From positions 1 through 60,181 of the forward strand of contig JANYHK010000052.1 of the NCBI GenBank assembly GCA_025359105.1: a DNA stretch of 60,181 bases, in the 5' to 3' direction. Below, in pieces: positions 8,800-16,407 of this stretch. Origin of the DNA: Myxococcales bacterium. GTDB lineage: Bacteria > Myxococcota_A > Polyangia > Polyangiales > Polyangiaceae. Numbering within the stretch: the first letter of the stretch is position 1; the number at the start of each line of letters is the position of its first letter. The notes beneath the pieces are model-generated. The model made no database searches, had not been told where the DNA came from, and saw only the letters and a program-made list of their open reading frames with translations. Made by a program: the position numbers and the translations under genes.

Positions 8800-9027
8800 C
8801 CACGCGCCGCTAGCGCTCGTACACGCAGAAGTGACGCCGCCGGTTCGCCATTCCTGGCGGACCCTTCGCCATCATGGCGAACCCCTCATCGCGTGCACCC
8901 GGCGCTTTCTGCCCCGACAGCACCATGCCACCGCGACAATGGTGCGCGTCAGCTCGGTCTCGGTGCGGCGCAGCACATACGGATTCTGGCGTTGGCACTT
9001 GGCAGGCCGATTGCATCTGCGCGTCGG
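8800..9027. other. Intergenic stretch with a weak minus-strand coding trace
   Basis: No convincing gene. On the minus strand a frame ending at about 8810 reads EGFAMMAKGPPGMANRRRHFC with mostly GC third positions, so a short decayed gene end is possible. No start or family is visible. Confidence 0.2.
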
Positions 9028-9648
9028 ATGCTTGCCACCAACCGAGGTCTTCTTGTCCTCTTGTGCGCGGGGCTCGGTGCGGCGCTCGCGGGTTGCCACG
9101 CCGCGGAGGTCGATGCGCGAGCGGACGCCAAGCTCGCCGAGTCACGACACGTCGCCGAGCGACGGATCCTCTACGCAACGTGTCCGGACGGCGCGCGCAT
9201 CAACCCGGAGTGCGGCCTCCTCACGCGGCTCGTCGCGAGCGACGAGTTCCGCGCCCGGTTCCGTGAGAAGGTCTGCCAGGGGAAGGCCCCGGATGCCTGC
9301 CAAGAAGCCTACGATCGGATGGTCGACGCCGAGCTCCTGCGGAGATACTACTTCGCCGATCAGAGAGTCGTCGACGCCGAGTGTACCCACCGCCCCGGCG
9401 TGTGCGAGGACGGCGTCGCCTACGAGAAGCTCCTCATGACGTCGCACAACACGCGTGCCCAGGCGCGATACGACGACGACGAGCAGCGGATCGAAAACGA
9501 GCGCGCCGCGGAGCACCGCGCCGATCGCGCGCAGACGGCGGCCGTCATTGGCACCGTGCTCACCACAGCTGCCATCGTGAGCGGCGGACGGGTGTGCCAT
9601 TCGTACCCCAGCGTCTTCGGCGGCGTGGACAGCGTCTGCACGCGGTGA
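9028..9648 (+). CDS. Cys-containing lipoprotein of unknown function
   Basis: 206 aa from ATG 9028, chosen because it puts a signal peptide (GLLVLLCAGLGAALAGCHA, lipobox ALAGC) at the N-terminus. The mature part is helical and charged, with paired cysteines (CPDGARINPECG, CQGKAPDACQ, CTHRPGVCED). A small Ala/Gly/Val hydrophobic segment (AAVIGTVLTTAAIVSGG) lies near the end, followed by CHSYPSVFGGVDSVC. It may span or touch a membrane twice. No family recognised. Confidence 0.6.
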   Translation: MLATNRGLLVLLCAGLGAALAGCHAAEVDARADAKLAESRHVAERRILYATCPDGARINPECGLLTRLVASDEFRARFREKVCQGKAPDACQEAYDRMVDAELLRRYYFADQRVVDAECTHRPGVCEDGVAYEKLLMTSHNTRAQARYDDDEQRIENERAAEHRADRAQTAAVIGTVLTTAAIVSGGRVCHSYPSVFGGVDSVCTR

Positions 9649-9816
9649 CGGCCGCGCCACCGAGCATGTGGCGTTCTGCACGAGCAGCCCGTGCAGCGCG
9701 GTGGGTGCGTCCGCGCAAAGGGAGTCGACCGAGCGAGGCCCCCGAACGGCGAGGCGCGATTGACGCCGGGGGGCTCGACGTGTCAGATCGTGGAACTGGT
9801 CTTGGTCTCGCCCAAC

Positions 9817-9834
9817 TATTTGTGTACATAAATA
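9817..9834. promoter_or_regulatory. AT-rich imperfect palindrome centred on TGTACA
   Basis: TATTTGTGTACATAAATA (18 bp, 16 symmetric) sits in a roughly 25-bp patch of about 85 percent A+T inside sequence otherwise near 70 percent G+C. It lies where the glycosyltransferase remnant stops being recognisable. It could be an operator or a scar of an inserted element; the flanking 9649-9816 holds no recognisable gene. Confidence 0.4.
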
Positions 9835-9859
9835 AATTATCGGCGAAACGACTGCGCTC

Positions 9860-10329
9860 CGCCCATCGCCGACCCAGTTGGCGTCGGTCTTGCCGACTTC
9901 GGTGACCTCCTCGTAGGTCTCCAGGAGATCCTCGCGATCCTCACCGACCGCGATGAGCACGCGCCCGCGCCCGTCGTTCGGCGGTCCCCACATGAAGAGA
10001 CGCGTTGTGACCGCCCACCGCGCGCGGCAGCCCCCACGCGCGTCCGAAGTAGTCGACGGCGCCCGCCTCGCCGTAGTTGTGGCCGTAGATCGCGGCGACG
10101 GCCTGCTCTTCGGGCGGCAGCCGGTCGTAGGCGTCCTTGACCTTCCTGGCCATCGCCTCCCAGCCGAACTGATCGGCGAAGTGCTGCGGCAGCGGGCGTC
10201 CGTCGACGGTTTCGCGCCGAGCACCGCCGCGTAGCGCAAAAATGCAGGCGGATCGAGGAGGGGAAGCGCCATGGGCGCGAGGGCGGCGCCCCGGGCAGAG
10301 AGCAGCGCAACGATCGCGACGCGGGTCAT
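9860..10329 (-). pseudogene. Remnant of a family-39 membrane glycosyltransferase gene
   Basis: Three frames join into one C-terminal domain: RGAALAPMALPLLDPPAFLRYAAVLG; then, after a shift near 10195, RPLPQHFADQFGWEAMARKV and AAIYGHNYGEAGAVDYFG; then, after a shift near 10003, RLFMWGPPNDGRGRVLIAVG and VTEVGKTDANW. This matches the soluble end of GT39/ArnT-like membrane glycosyltransferases, which read IYG.NYGEAGA.d.fG and then WGP. The catalytic multi-TM part and the last residues are missing, so only a double-truncated, twice-frameshifted fragment remains. Confidence 0.7.
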
Positions 10330-10407
10330 CGGCGGTCTGCCGTTCCCGGCAACTGGACGATCGTGGTGACCCCGCTTGAGGACCGACGCGACTCTGCGGA
10401 CGGTGCC

Positions 10408-11937
10408 CTAACCGAGCGCCCGGCCGGCCTTCTCCATCGTAGCCTCGGCGCGCAAGCTCTCGAGGTCCCGGCCGACCGTGACGATCGCGAGCGTCTTGTC
10501 GCCGCGCACGTAGGAGAGGGTGCAGTCGCGCTTGGCGAGGTTCCCCTCGACGTCAATCCGGTCCCACTTCTCGGCGTGTCCGACGTACGAGATCGAGACG
10601 TCGTAGTGCTGGCTCCAGAAGAAGGGCGCGAGCGTGCAGGCCTCGCTCCAGCCGAGAATGTTGCGCGCGGCGATCTGGCCGTGGCGCTCGGCGACGACCC
10701 AGTGCTCGACGCGGATTTTTTCTCCGGTGTGCGGGTCGGGCCAGCGCGCGATGTCGCCGGCCGCGAAGATCCCCGGCGCGCTCGTCTCCAGGTACTGGTT
10801 GACGACGACGCCGCGATCCATCGCCAGCCCCGCCGCTTCGGCGAGGGCCGTGACGGGCTTCACGCCGATGCCCGCGACGACCAGATCCGCGGGGACGATC
10901 TCGCCATTCGCCAGGGTCACGCTGCGCGCGTCGATCGACTTCGCCGTCTGGCCGAGGTGGAAGGTGACGCCGTGCTCCTCGTGCAGCGCGCGGATGAAGT
11001 CACCGAGCTCCGGTCCGAGGACCCGCTCGAGCGGACGCGCGTCCGGGGCGACGACGTGAACCTCGACGTTGCGCGCGCGCAGCGCCGCGGCGACCTCGAG
11101 GCCGATGAAGCTGGCACCGAGGACGACCGCGCGCTTGGCACGGCCGAGGCCGGCGATGATCGCGCGGCTGTCGGCCAGCGTGCGAAGGTAGTGAACGTGC
11201 GGAAGCTCGGCGCCGGGGATGGTGAGCTTCACCGGCTCGGCGCCGGTCGCGAGGAGAAGCGCGTCGAACGGGTAGGTCTTCCCCCCGGTGACGGTGACGG
11301 ATTTCTTGGCGACGTCGATGGCCGTCGCGCGGGCACCGAGCACGAGATCGATCTTGTGCTCCACGAAGAACTCCGGAGGCCGAAGCGGAATCCACTCCTC
11401 GGGCGCAGTTCCTGCGAGGTAGTCCTTCGAGAGGTTCGGACGGTCGCACGGGGACGCGGCGTCGGCGCTGAGCATCGTCAGCGCGCCGACGTAGCCCTCC
11501 CGACGAAGCATCTCCGCCGCGGCGTGCCCAGCCGCGCCGCCGCCCAGAATCACGATGGTGGACACGAGCGACGTCGGGCTGGGGGTCGTGCTCCGGTCGC
11601 TCGATTTTCCGAGCACGAAGAGGCGGTCCCCGCGCTTCTCCACGTTCCAGCACGCGATCGGATTCAGCGCGGGGGCGCGCAAAGCCTGCCCGGTTCGCAG
11701 GCTGAAGCACGCGTGGTGCCAAGGGCAGCGAATGGTGTCCCCTACCATCAGCCCCTCGACGAGCGGTCCGCTGTAGTGCGTGCACGTCGCGCCCACGGCG
11801 AAGATCTCGTCGCCGCGCCTCGCCAGGAGGACCCCTTCCCCCGCCGCATGCCCGAGCAGCATCTCGCCGTCTGGCAGATCCTTGGCGGGGACTCCCTCGA
11901 GAAAATCCGGCCCGGTAAGCTCGCTCGTTCCGCCCAT
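10408..11937 (-). CDS. Rieske-FAD pyridine nucleotide-disulphide oxidoreductase (AIFM3/ferredoxin-reductase-like)
   Basis: 509 aa. ATG 11937 is preferred over GTG 11940 because GGGAGG lies five to six bases before it. Residues 1-105 are a Rieske [2Fe-2S] domain with C52-T-H54 and C71-P-W-H74. The rest is a two-dinucleotide flavoprotein fold: FAD motif [22 protein letters not shown](P) motif [18 protein letters not shown], and the closing GIFAAGDIA. This fusion matches apoptosis-inducing factor 3-like and assimilatory ferredoxin-reductase-like enzymes, which pass electrons between NAD(P)H and an iron-sulphur partner. No oxygenase or ferredoxin gene is adjacent, so its partner is unknown. Confidence 0.9.
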   Translation of the reverse strand: MGGTSELTGPDFLEGVPAKDLPDGEMLLGHAAGEGVLLARRGDEIFAVGATCTHYSGPLVEGLMVGDTIRCPWHHACFSLRTGQALRAPALNPIACWNVEKRGDRLFVLGKSSDRSTTPSPTSLVSTIVILGGGAAGHAAAEMLRREGYVGALTMLSADAASPCDRPNLSKDYLAGTAPEEWIPLRPPEFFVEHKIDLVLGARATAIDVAKKSVTVTGGKTYPFDALLLATGAEPVKLTIPGAELPHVHYLRTLADSRAIIAGLGRAKRAVVLGASFIGLEVAAALRARNVEVHVVAPDARPLERVLGPELGDFIRALHEEHGVTFHLGQTAKSIDARSVTLANGEIVPADLVVAGIGVKPVTALAEAAGLAMDRGVVVNQYLETSAPGIFAAGDIARWPDPHTGEKIRVEHWVVAERHGQIAARNILGWSEACTLAPFFWSQHYDVSISYVGHAEKWDRIDVEGNLAKRDCTLSYVRGDKTLAIVTVGRDLESLRAEATMEKAGRALG

Positions 11938-12008
11938 CACGACCTCCCAAGAGAGTGCTGCACGAGAAACGTGGCACGTGGCGACTCCAATGAGGGTCTA
12001 CCAGAGTT

Positions 12009-12044
12009 CCAAATCAGCGTTCACGATTGTGAACGCTGATTTGG
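12009..12044. repeat. Perfect inverted repeat, 16-bp arms and 4-base loop
   Basis: Arm CCAAATCAGCGTTCAC (12009-12024), loop GATT, then the exact reverse complement (12029-12044). It lies upstream of the Rieske-FAD gene (start 11937) and downstream of the cyclase gene, in locally low-GC sequence. Either strand would fold into a strong hairpin. No T-tract follows, so it is more likely a regulator site, mobile-element relic or bidirectional stem than a classic terminator. Confidence 0.85.
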
Positions 12045-12061
12045 TCAATCCAGGCGTGTGA

Positions 12062-12101
12062 AAATGAAATGAGCGTGATTCAGAATCGCGCTCGTTCATT
12101 T
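12062..12101 (-). terminator. Imperfect hairpin, possible terminator
   Basis: AAATGAAATGAGCGTGATT pairs with AATCGCGCTCGTTCATTT across a CAG loop with one bulge. Read on the minus strand it directly follows the stop of the orphan coding fragment and ends in CATTTCATTTT. It could terminate minus-strand transcription from the diguanylate cyclase gene. Confidence 0.45.
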
Positions 12102-12279
12102 AGGGGCACTTGGTGGTGTCGATGACGAACGCCTCGTCCACGAGATCCTTCGAGACGTCGCCGGCGCCCCCGCAATTCCCGGGCTTCCATGGATCGAACC
12201 CCATGAGCTCGGCGTGCGTCCACCCGTTCGCAGTGGTGACGAATCCGTCCTTCGTAAGATCGTTTTGGTCGCTCGCGAG
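12100..12279 (-). pseudogene. Orphan C-terminal coding fragment in frame behind the cyclase stop
   Basis: Directly after the TGA of the diguanylate cyclase (12280-12282), the same frame stays open for 59 codons with strong GC third positions. It includes LTKDGFVTTANGWTHAELMG, FDPWKPGNCGG and DEAFVIDTTKCP, then TAA. It looks like the end of an unrelated secreted protein, because the GGDEF domain is already complete before the TGA. Readthrough would add it to the cyclase, but a leftover from a deletion is more likely. No start codon in a plausible position. Confidence 0.55.
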
Positions 12280-14418
12280 TCAGCCGACGAGCATGCGCTG
12301 GCTCTTCGGCGGCGGTGCCCACGCGGTGGAGCGGTTTCGGCCGCCGCGCTTCGACGTGTAGAGGGCCTCGTCGGCGGCCTTGAAGAGCGCGTCCCAGTCG
12401 CGCCCGGCGTCAGGGAACGTGGCGACGCCTACGCTGCAGGTCACCTGGAGCGGACCGGCCGCGGCGTGGAAGGTCGTCTTGCCCAGCTCCTCGCGGATGC
12501 GCTCGGCGAGGAGCATCGCGCCGCGTTCGTCGGTCTCTTCGCAGAGGACCACGAACTCCTCGCCGCCGAAGCGCGCGACGACGTCGGTGGTGCGCTTCTG
12601 GCGCTTCAGGATGTCGCCGAGGCCCTTGATGACGACGTCGCCGACGTCGTGGCCGTAGGTGTCGTTCACCTTCTTGAAGAAATCGATGTCGGCGATGAGG
12701 ACGCTCAGCTTGCGGGAGAAGCGGGCGGCGGCGTTCACCTTCTGCCCGGCGGCCTCGAGCATCGCGCGCTTGTTCAAGAGGCCGGTGAGGCCGTCGGTCG
12801 TCGCCATCTGCTCGAGCTTCTGCACCATGCGCGCGTTGGCGAGGCTGACGGCGAGGTGGCTGGCGAGGACCTCGAGCGTCGGCCGCACCGCGCCGCCGAA
12901 CGCGTGCTTGCGGCGCGCGCCGAGGATGAGCGTGCCGAGGGCGCGCCCGTGTATGAGCAGCGGGATGACGAGCAGGCTCGGCAGCTTCGGCCACGGGAAG
13001 CGCTTGGTGAGCACGATCTGGTGCGCCGGATCGAACTCGCCCTTGTAGGGGAGCGGAAAGCGGTTCTGCACGACCATCGAGACGAGCCCGGCGTTGTGGG
13101 CGAAGCGCGCGCCGACGAGATCCTCGACGTCGCCCTGCTCGCTCTTGGCGGCGACGACCTCGTGCTGCTTGGTCGCCTCGTCGAACACGGTGATCGCCGC
13201 GAGATCGAAGCTCGCGATCTCACGCGCGGCGCGGACGCCGGCGAGGATGACGTCCTTCTCGCCGAGCGCCTGCCCGAGCGCCTGCGCGGCGCGGTACAGC
13301 TTGCCCTGCTCGACCTTGGCGCGCTCGAGCTGAACGAATACGCGCTCGTTCTGGATGGCGCGGAGGCAGTAGCGCGCGGCCTGCGCGGCGAGCTCCTCCT
13401 CCTGCGCGGTGAAGGGCGCCGCCTCGGTGCGATCGATCGCGAGGATGCCGCGCAGCGTCTGCTCCTCCATCACCGGGATGGCCAGCATCGTGCGCACCGG
13501 GCAGGGGCCGGCGTAGTACGGGACCTTGTACGAGGGGCGGAGGCTCGTGAGGCTCACGCGCTCCTTCTTGGCGACGACCGCACCGAGCACGCCGTCGCCG
13601 ACCGCGAAGGGCGCGTCGTGGATGTCGTCGCTCGCCGTCGAGAGCTCGCTGATGCGGAGGTGGGTGCCGGAGTCGTTGAGCCACAGGAGGACGGCGGTGT
13701 TGAGGCCGAGCGAGCGGCGGAGCAAATCGAGCGCGTAGTGCACCGATTGGTGGATCTCCTCGACGCTCGAGCGCTCGAGGCGATCGCGCGTCGCGTGCTC
13801 GGGCGCGGCGACGTCGGCGCCGGCGCCGAGGAGGCGGTAGCGGCGGGCGTCGTCCTTGAGGCGCGCGAGCTCGGCGTCGACGCGGCCGCGGGCCGTCGTG
13901 CGGATGCGGGCGACCTCGGCGCGCAAGAACGCGAGGTTCAGGAGCGCGAAGGCGGCGACGAACGCGCCGTGCGTGATGAGGGCGTCGAAGCCGTGCTCGC
14001 CGAGGGTGACCTTGCGGATGAGCGCCTCGAGGAGCAGGACCCAGCCGACGACCATGAGTCCGGCGACGGGGCGGGCGAACGCCGCGACGAGCGCGACGAG
14101 CACGTAGACCGCCGGCGAGAAGGCCCCCGAGAGGCCCCCTTCGAAGCGCAGGAGGGCCGCGTCGAGGCCCACCGAGAGGAGCGCGCCAAGCTCGACGTCG
14201 GCGAGGAGCGTCGCGTCGCCGGTTTGGCCGAGGCGCGCGCGTAGGCGGCGCGTGAGGAGGGCGCCCCACAGCACGAGGGCGAGGCCGAGCGCCGGACCGA
14301 ACGGCGCGAGGGGACCGCCGAGGATCACCCACGCGGCGAGCGCCGCGGTGGCCAAGAGCCCCGTGGTCCTCCGCGCGAGACGCCGCAGGGCGAGTGACAG
14401 GTGGACGAGCCGGTCCAT
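12280..14418 (-). CDS. Membrane GAF-GGDEF diguanylate cyclase
   Basis: 712 aa. About six hydrophobic helices fill residues 15-165 (for example TTGLLATAALAAWVILGG, VYVLVALVAAFARPVAG), then a helical linker. A GAF-like domain follows at about 220-365 (VGDGVLGAVVAKKERVSLT, MLAIPVMEEQTLRGILAIDR) and a second at about 385-530. The GGDEF domain (about 540-700) has DIDFFKKVNDTYGHD and an ARFGGEEF active site near residue 619, so cyclic-di-GMP synthesis is expected. I did not see a clear RxxD inhibitory site. It is divergent from the rhomboid gene. Confidence 0.9.
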   Translation of the reverse strand: MDRLVHLSLALRRLARRTTGLLATAALAAWVILGGPLAPFGPALGLALVLWGALLTRRLRARLGQTGDATLLADVELGALLSVGLDAALLRFEGGLSGAFSPAVYVLVALVAAFARPVAGLMVVGWVLLLEALIRKVTLGEHGFDALITHGAFVAAFALLNLAFLRAEVARIRTTARGRVDAELARLKDDARRYRLLGAGADVAAPEHATRDRLERSSVEEIHQSVHYALDLLRRSLGLNTAVLLWLNDSGTHLRISELSTASDDIHDAPFAVGDGVLGAVVAKKERVSLTSLRPSYKVPYYAGPCPVRTMLAIPVMEEQTLRGILAIDRTEAAPFTAQEEELAAQAARYCLRAIQNERVFVQLERAKVEQGKLYRAAQALGQALGEKDVILAGVRAAREIASFDLAAITVFDEATKQHEVVAAKSEQGDVEDLVGARFAHNAGLVSMVVQNRFPLPYKGEFDPAHQIVLTKRFPWPKLPSLLVIPLLIHGRALGTLILGARRKHAFGGAVRPTLEVLASHLAVSLANARMVQKLEQMATTDGLTGLLNKRAMLEAAGQKVNAAARFSRKLSVLIADIDFFKKVNDTYGHDVGDVVIKGLGDILKRQKRTTDVVARFGGEEFVVLCEETDERGAMLLAERIREELGKTTFHAAAGPLQVTCSVGVATFPDAGRDWDALFKAADEALYTSKRGGRNRSTAWAPPPKSQRMLVG

Positions 14419-14486
14419 CGAACCAGCGAGTAGCAGCTCGATCCGCTACCGGCCAAAAAAGCGCAGGGTTTCGCGTGGAAAGAGGT

Positions 14487-15434
14487 ATGACACGGTGTGT
14501 GAGCGCGCCCGAGCAGCGGATCACCGGCCTCGCGCGGGTGGGGCTCGACGGGGCGCCCTTCACGGCCGCGATCGTGGCCGCCAACCTCCTCGTCTACGTG
14601 GGCCAGCTCGCCGCCATGGGCGACACGCAGCTCCTCTCGGGCGTCCCCAGCCGCAACCCGGTCGCCGCGGCCCACCTCGGCAAGACCATCCTCGCCTTCG
14701 GGGCGAACTACGCGCCGTTCGTCGTCGGCGAGTGGCGCGTCGAGACGCTGCTGACGTCGTGCTTCATCCATTTTTCGGTGATGCACATCGCGTTCAACAT
14801 GGCGGCGATGAGGCAGATGGGTGCCGTGGTCGAGCGCACGGTCGGGCAAGCACGCCTGGCGTCGATGTACGTGACGAGCGGGATCGTCGGCGCCGCGGCG
14901 AGCGCCGGGTGGGGCTGGTTCTTCACGAGCCCGGAGCGCCTGAGCGCCGGCGCGTCGGGGGCGATCTGCGGCGTGCTCGGCGCGGCGCTCGTCCTCGGGG
15001 TTCGGCTCCAGGGGTGGCGCGGGCCCATCGTGCGCTCGATGTTCACGTGGCTGGCCCTGACCATCGGTCTCGGCGTGTTTATCGGCTCGGACAACGCCGC
15101 GCACATCGGCGGGACGGTGACGGGCGCGCTCTTCGCGATCGCGTGGCGCGCCGGCGTCGTCTACTCACGCGCCGCCGCGCGCGCGCTCGTGGGCGTGCCG
15201 GTCGCCCTCGTCATCCTTTCCGGCCTGACCGTCGCGGCGCGCGACGCCTTCGATCCGTGGGCGACGATGGACGTCGACGCGCGCATCGCCTTCGCCGAAG
15301 ACGCGAAGAACCGGGCGAGCTGCGCCGACGCCATCCGCGCGACGGAGCGCGCCGCCCGGATCGCGCCGAAATCCGAGCGAGTGGCCGAGCTGAAGCGGGA
15401 GCTCATCGTGGGCTGCCGCCCGGCCGCTCAGTGA
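14487..15434 (+). CDS. Rhomboid-family intramembrane serine protease
   Basis: 315 aa from ATG 14487 (AAAGAGG just upstream; GTG 14499 is the alternative). Six or more TM helices carry the rhomboid signature: HFSVMHIAFN (H100, N104), the nucleophile loop AGASGAICG with S157 in GxSG, and catalytic H206 in NAAHIGG. A short cytoplasmic tail follows with a tetratricopeptide-like helix pair containing RASCADAIRATERAARIAP. The substrate is unknown. The gene ends seven bases inside the converging nucleotidyltransferase gene. Confidence 0.88.
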   Translation: MTRCVSAPEQRITGLARVGLDGAPFTAAIVAANLLVYVGQLAAMGDTQLLSGVPSRNPVAAAHLGKTILAFGANYAPFVVGEWRVETLLTSCFIHFSVMHIAFNMAAMRQMGAVVERTVGQARLASMYVTSGIVGAAASAGWGWFFTSPERLSAGASGAICGVLGAALVLGVRLQGWRGPIVRSMFTWLALTIGLGVFIGSDNAAHIGGTVTGALFAIAWRAGVVYSRAAARALVGVPVALVILSGLTVAARDAFDPWATMDVDARIAFAEDAKNRASCADAIRATERAARIAPKSERVAELKRELIVGCRPAAQ

Positions 15435-16036
15435 AGGGCCAGCACCCTGCTGCGAAGATCGCCTTTGATCGCCTCCCACGCCGCTGCGTCCAGCTCCGGA
15501 GGCATCGGTTCGCGGTCGGCATCCGCGAAATAGACCAGCGCGCGCACGACGTGCCCGACGTCCACCGACGCGAACTTGCGCGCGAACAGCGCGAGCGCTC
15601 CCTCCAGGCTCATGCCCTTGGCTGCGAGCAAGCACCGAAGGTCCCAGAAGTAGCGGCGAGCGCCACGCCCGCCGATGGCAGAGAGCTTCATGCAGATGAG
15701 GTCGTCCAGCGACGCCAGGGGAACCGGAACCTCCGCGCTCGGCTCGGGGGCGGCGAGCAGCGGGTACCGGTAGCGGAGCATGCTGACGGGAACGCCTCCG
15801 ACCTCGAGATGAAGCGTACCCGCCGCGCGGCCGGTGACGCGAACATCGGGCAGCTGCAGCAAGCTCTCTTCGAGCGGCGCCGGGTCGCTGTCCCTAAAGA
15901 GATCGAGGTCCCGCGAGCTGCGGTGATGCAGACGAAGCGCGATGGCCACGCCGCCGCCGAGGTAGAAGCCTTCGCCGAGCAGCGGTGCGAGTGTCCGCAG
16001 CGCCTCGCGCTGCGGATCCGTCAGGTCCCCGCCCAC
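15428..16036 (-). CDS. Nucleotidyltransferase AbiEii-like toxin
   Basis: 202 aa from GTG 16036, chosen for GGGGAGG just upstream and because it places the family core at the N-terminus. GEGFYLGGGVAIALRLHHRSS followed by RDLDLF is the GG[GS]..a...hR.S.DlDlf motif of AbiEii/AbiGii-type nucleotidyltransferases, with the metal-binding DLD intact. Later LDDLICMKLSAIGGRGARRYFWDL matches the family kD..dl..l element. Toxins of this fold transfer nucleotides to tRNA or protein targets. Overlaps the upstream small gene by 16 bp, suggesting translational coupling. Confidence 0.8.
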   Translation of the reverse strand: MGGDLTDPQREALRTLAPLLGEGFYLGGGVAIALRLHHRSSRDLDLFRDSDPAPLEESLLQLPDVRVTGRAAGTLHLEVGGVPVSMLRYRYPLLAAPEPSAEVPVPLASLDDLICMKLSAIGGRGARRYFWDLRCLLAAKGMSLEGALALFARKFASVDVGHVVRALVYFADADREPMPPELDAAAWEAIKGDLRSRVLALH

Positions 16037-16314
16037 GACGGCCTCCCCCCGCCAGGCATCGCCGCCTCGGTGTCGCCCGTCGCGAGCAGCGCCCAGTACG
16101 CCCGCTCGCGCTCGGGCAGGCGGTCTCCTTTGCGCGCCAAGAAATCGGCGAGCGCCTCGCGTTCGAACGCCCCCCGCAGCCACCGCATGGCGTCCCAGTC
16201 GCCGCGCGTCATCAGGCGTTCGATCACGTAGTCGGCGTGCTCGGGGAGCCGAACCTCGAGCGGGTTCACGTCCCAGAAGAGGCGGTGCAAGCGCTGCGGG
16301 AGAGTGCCCACCAT
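16021..16314 (-). CDS. DUF6922-like small protein, probable antitoxin partner
   Basis: 97 aa. It reads LPQRLHRLFWDVNPLEVRLP, then HADYVIERLMTRGDWDAMRW and ALADFLARKGDRL. This pattern (LFWDv.p..ld...d..yii.rvl..Gd..a.rwL) matches the short proteins encoded just upstream of AbiEii-type nucleotidyltransferases. It is the first gene of a two-gene operon, as expected for an antitoxin. Antitoxin function is inferred from context only. Confidence 0.7.
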   Translation of the reverse strand: MVGTLPQRLHRLFWDVNPLEVRLPEHADYVIERLMTRGDWDAMRWLRGAFEREALADFLARKGDRLPERERAYWALLATGDTEAAMPGGGRPSWAGT

Positions 16315-16350
16315 TGCGTGTAGTTTACCACGGAGCGGCCGGCGTGCGTC

Positions 16351-16407
16351 GCGCGCGTCCCCGGGAGGCTCACCACTTTGCGCGCGTCCCCTGAAGGCTC
16401 ACTACTT
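16351..16407. repeat. Tandem 28-bp direct repeat at the 3' end of a lipoprotein gene
   Basis: Copies at 16351-16378 and 16380-16407 differ at about three positions. The second covers the last lysine codon and stop of the lipoprotein gene; the first repeats that end just beyond it. Probably a slippage or recombination duplication. Confidence 0.75.

Noticed and set aside
9142-9860. Continuation of the glycosyltransferase minus-strand frame through the lipoprotein gene
   Set aside because: Similarity ends near 9860; beyond it the frame is antisense to a lipoprotein gene with its own signal peptide.
12214-14244. 676-codon plus-strand frame over the diguanylate cyclase
   Set aside because: Antisense shadow of a well-supported GGDEF gene; Arg/Glu/Ala/Val-rich, no motif.
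16351-16407. Two-copy direct repeat considered as a CRISPR or attachment site
   Set aside because: Only two adjacent copies without spacer, no cas or integrase gene; it duplicates a gene end.
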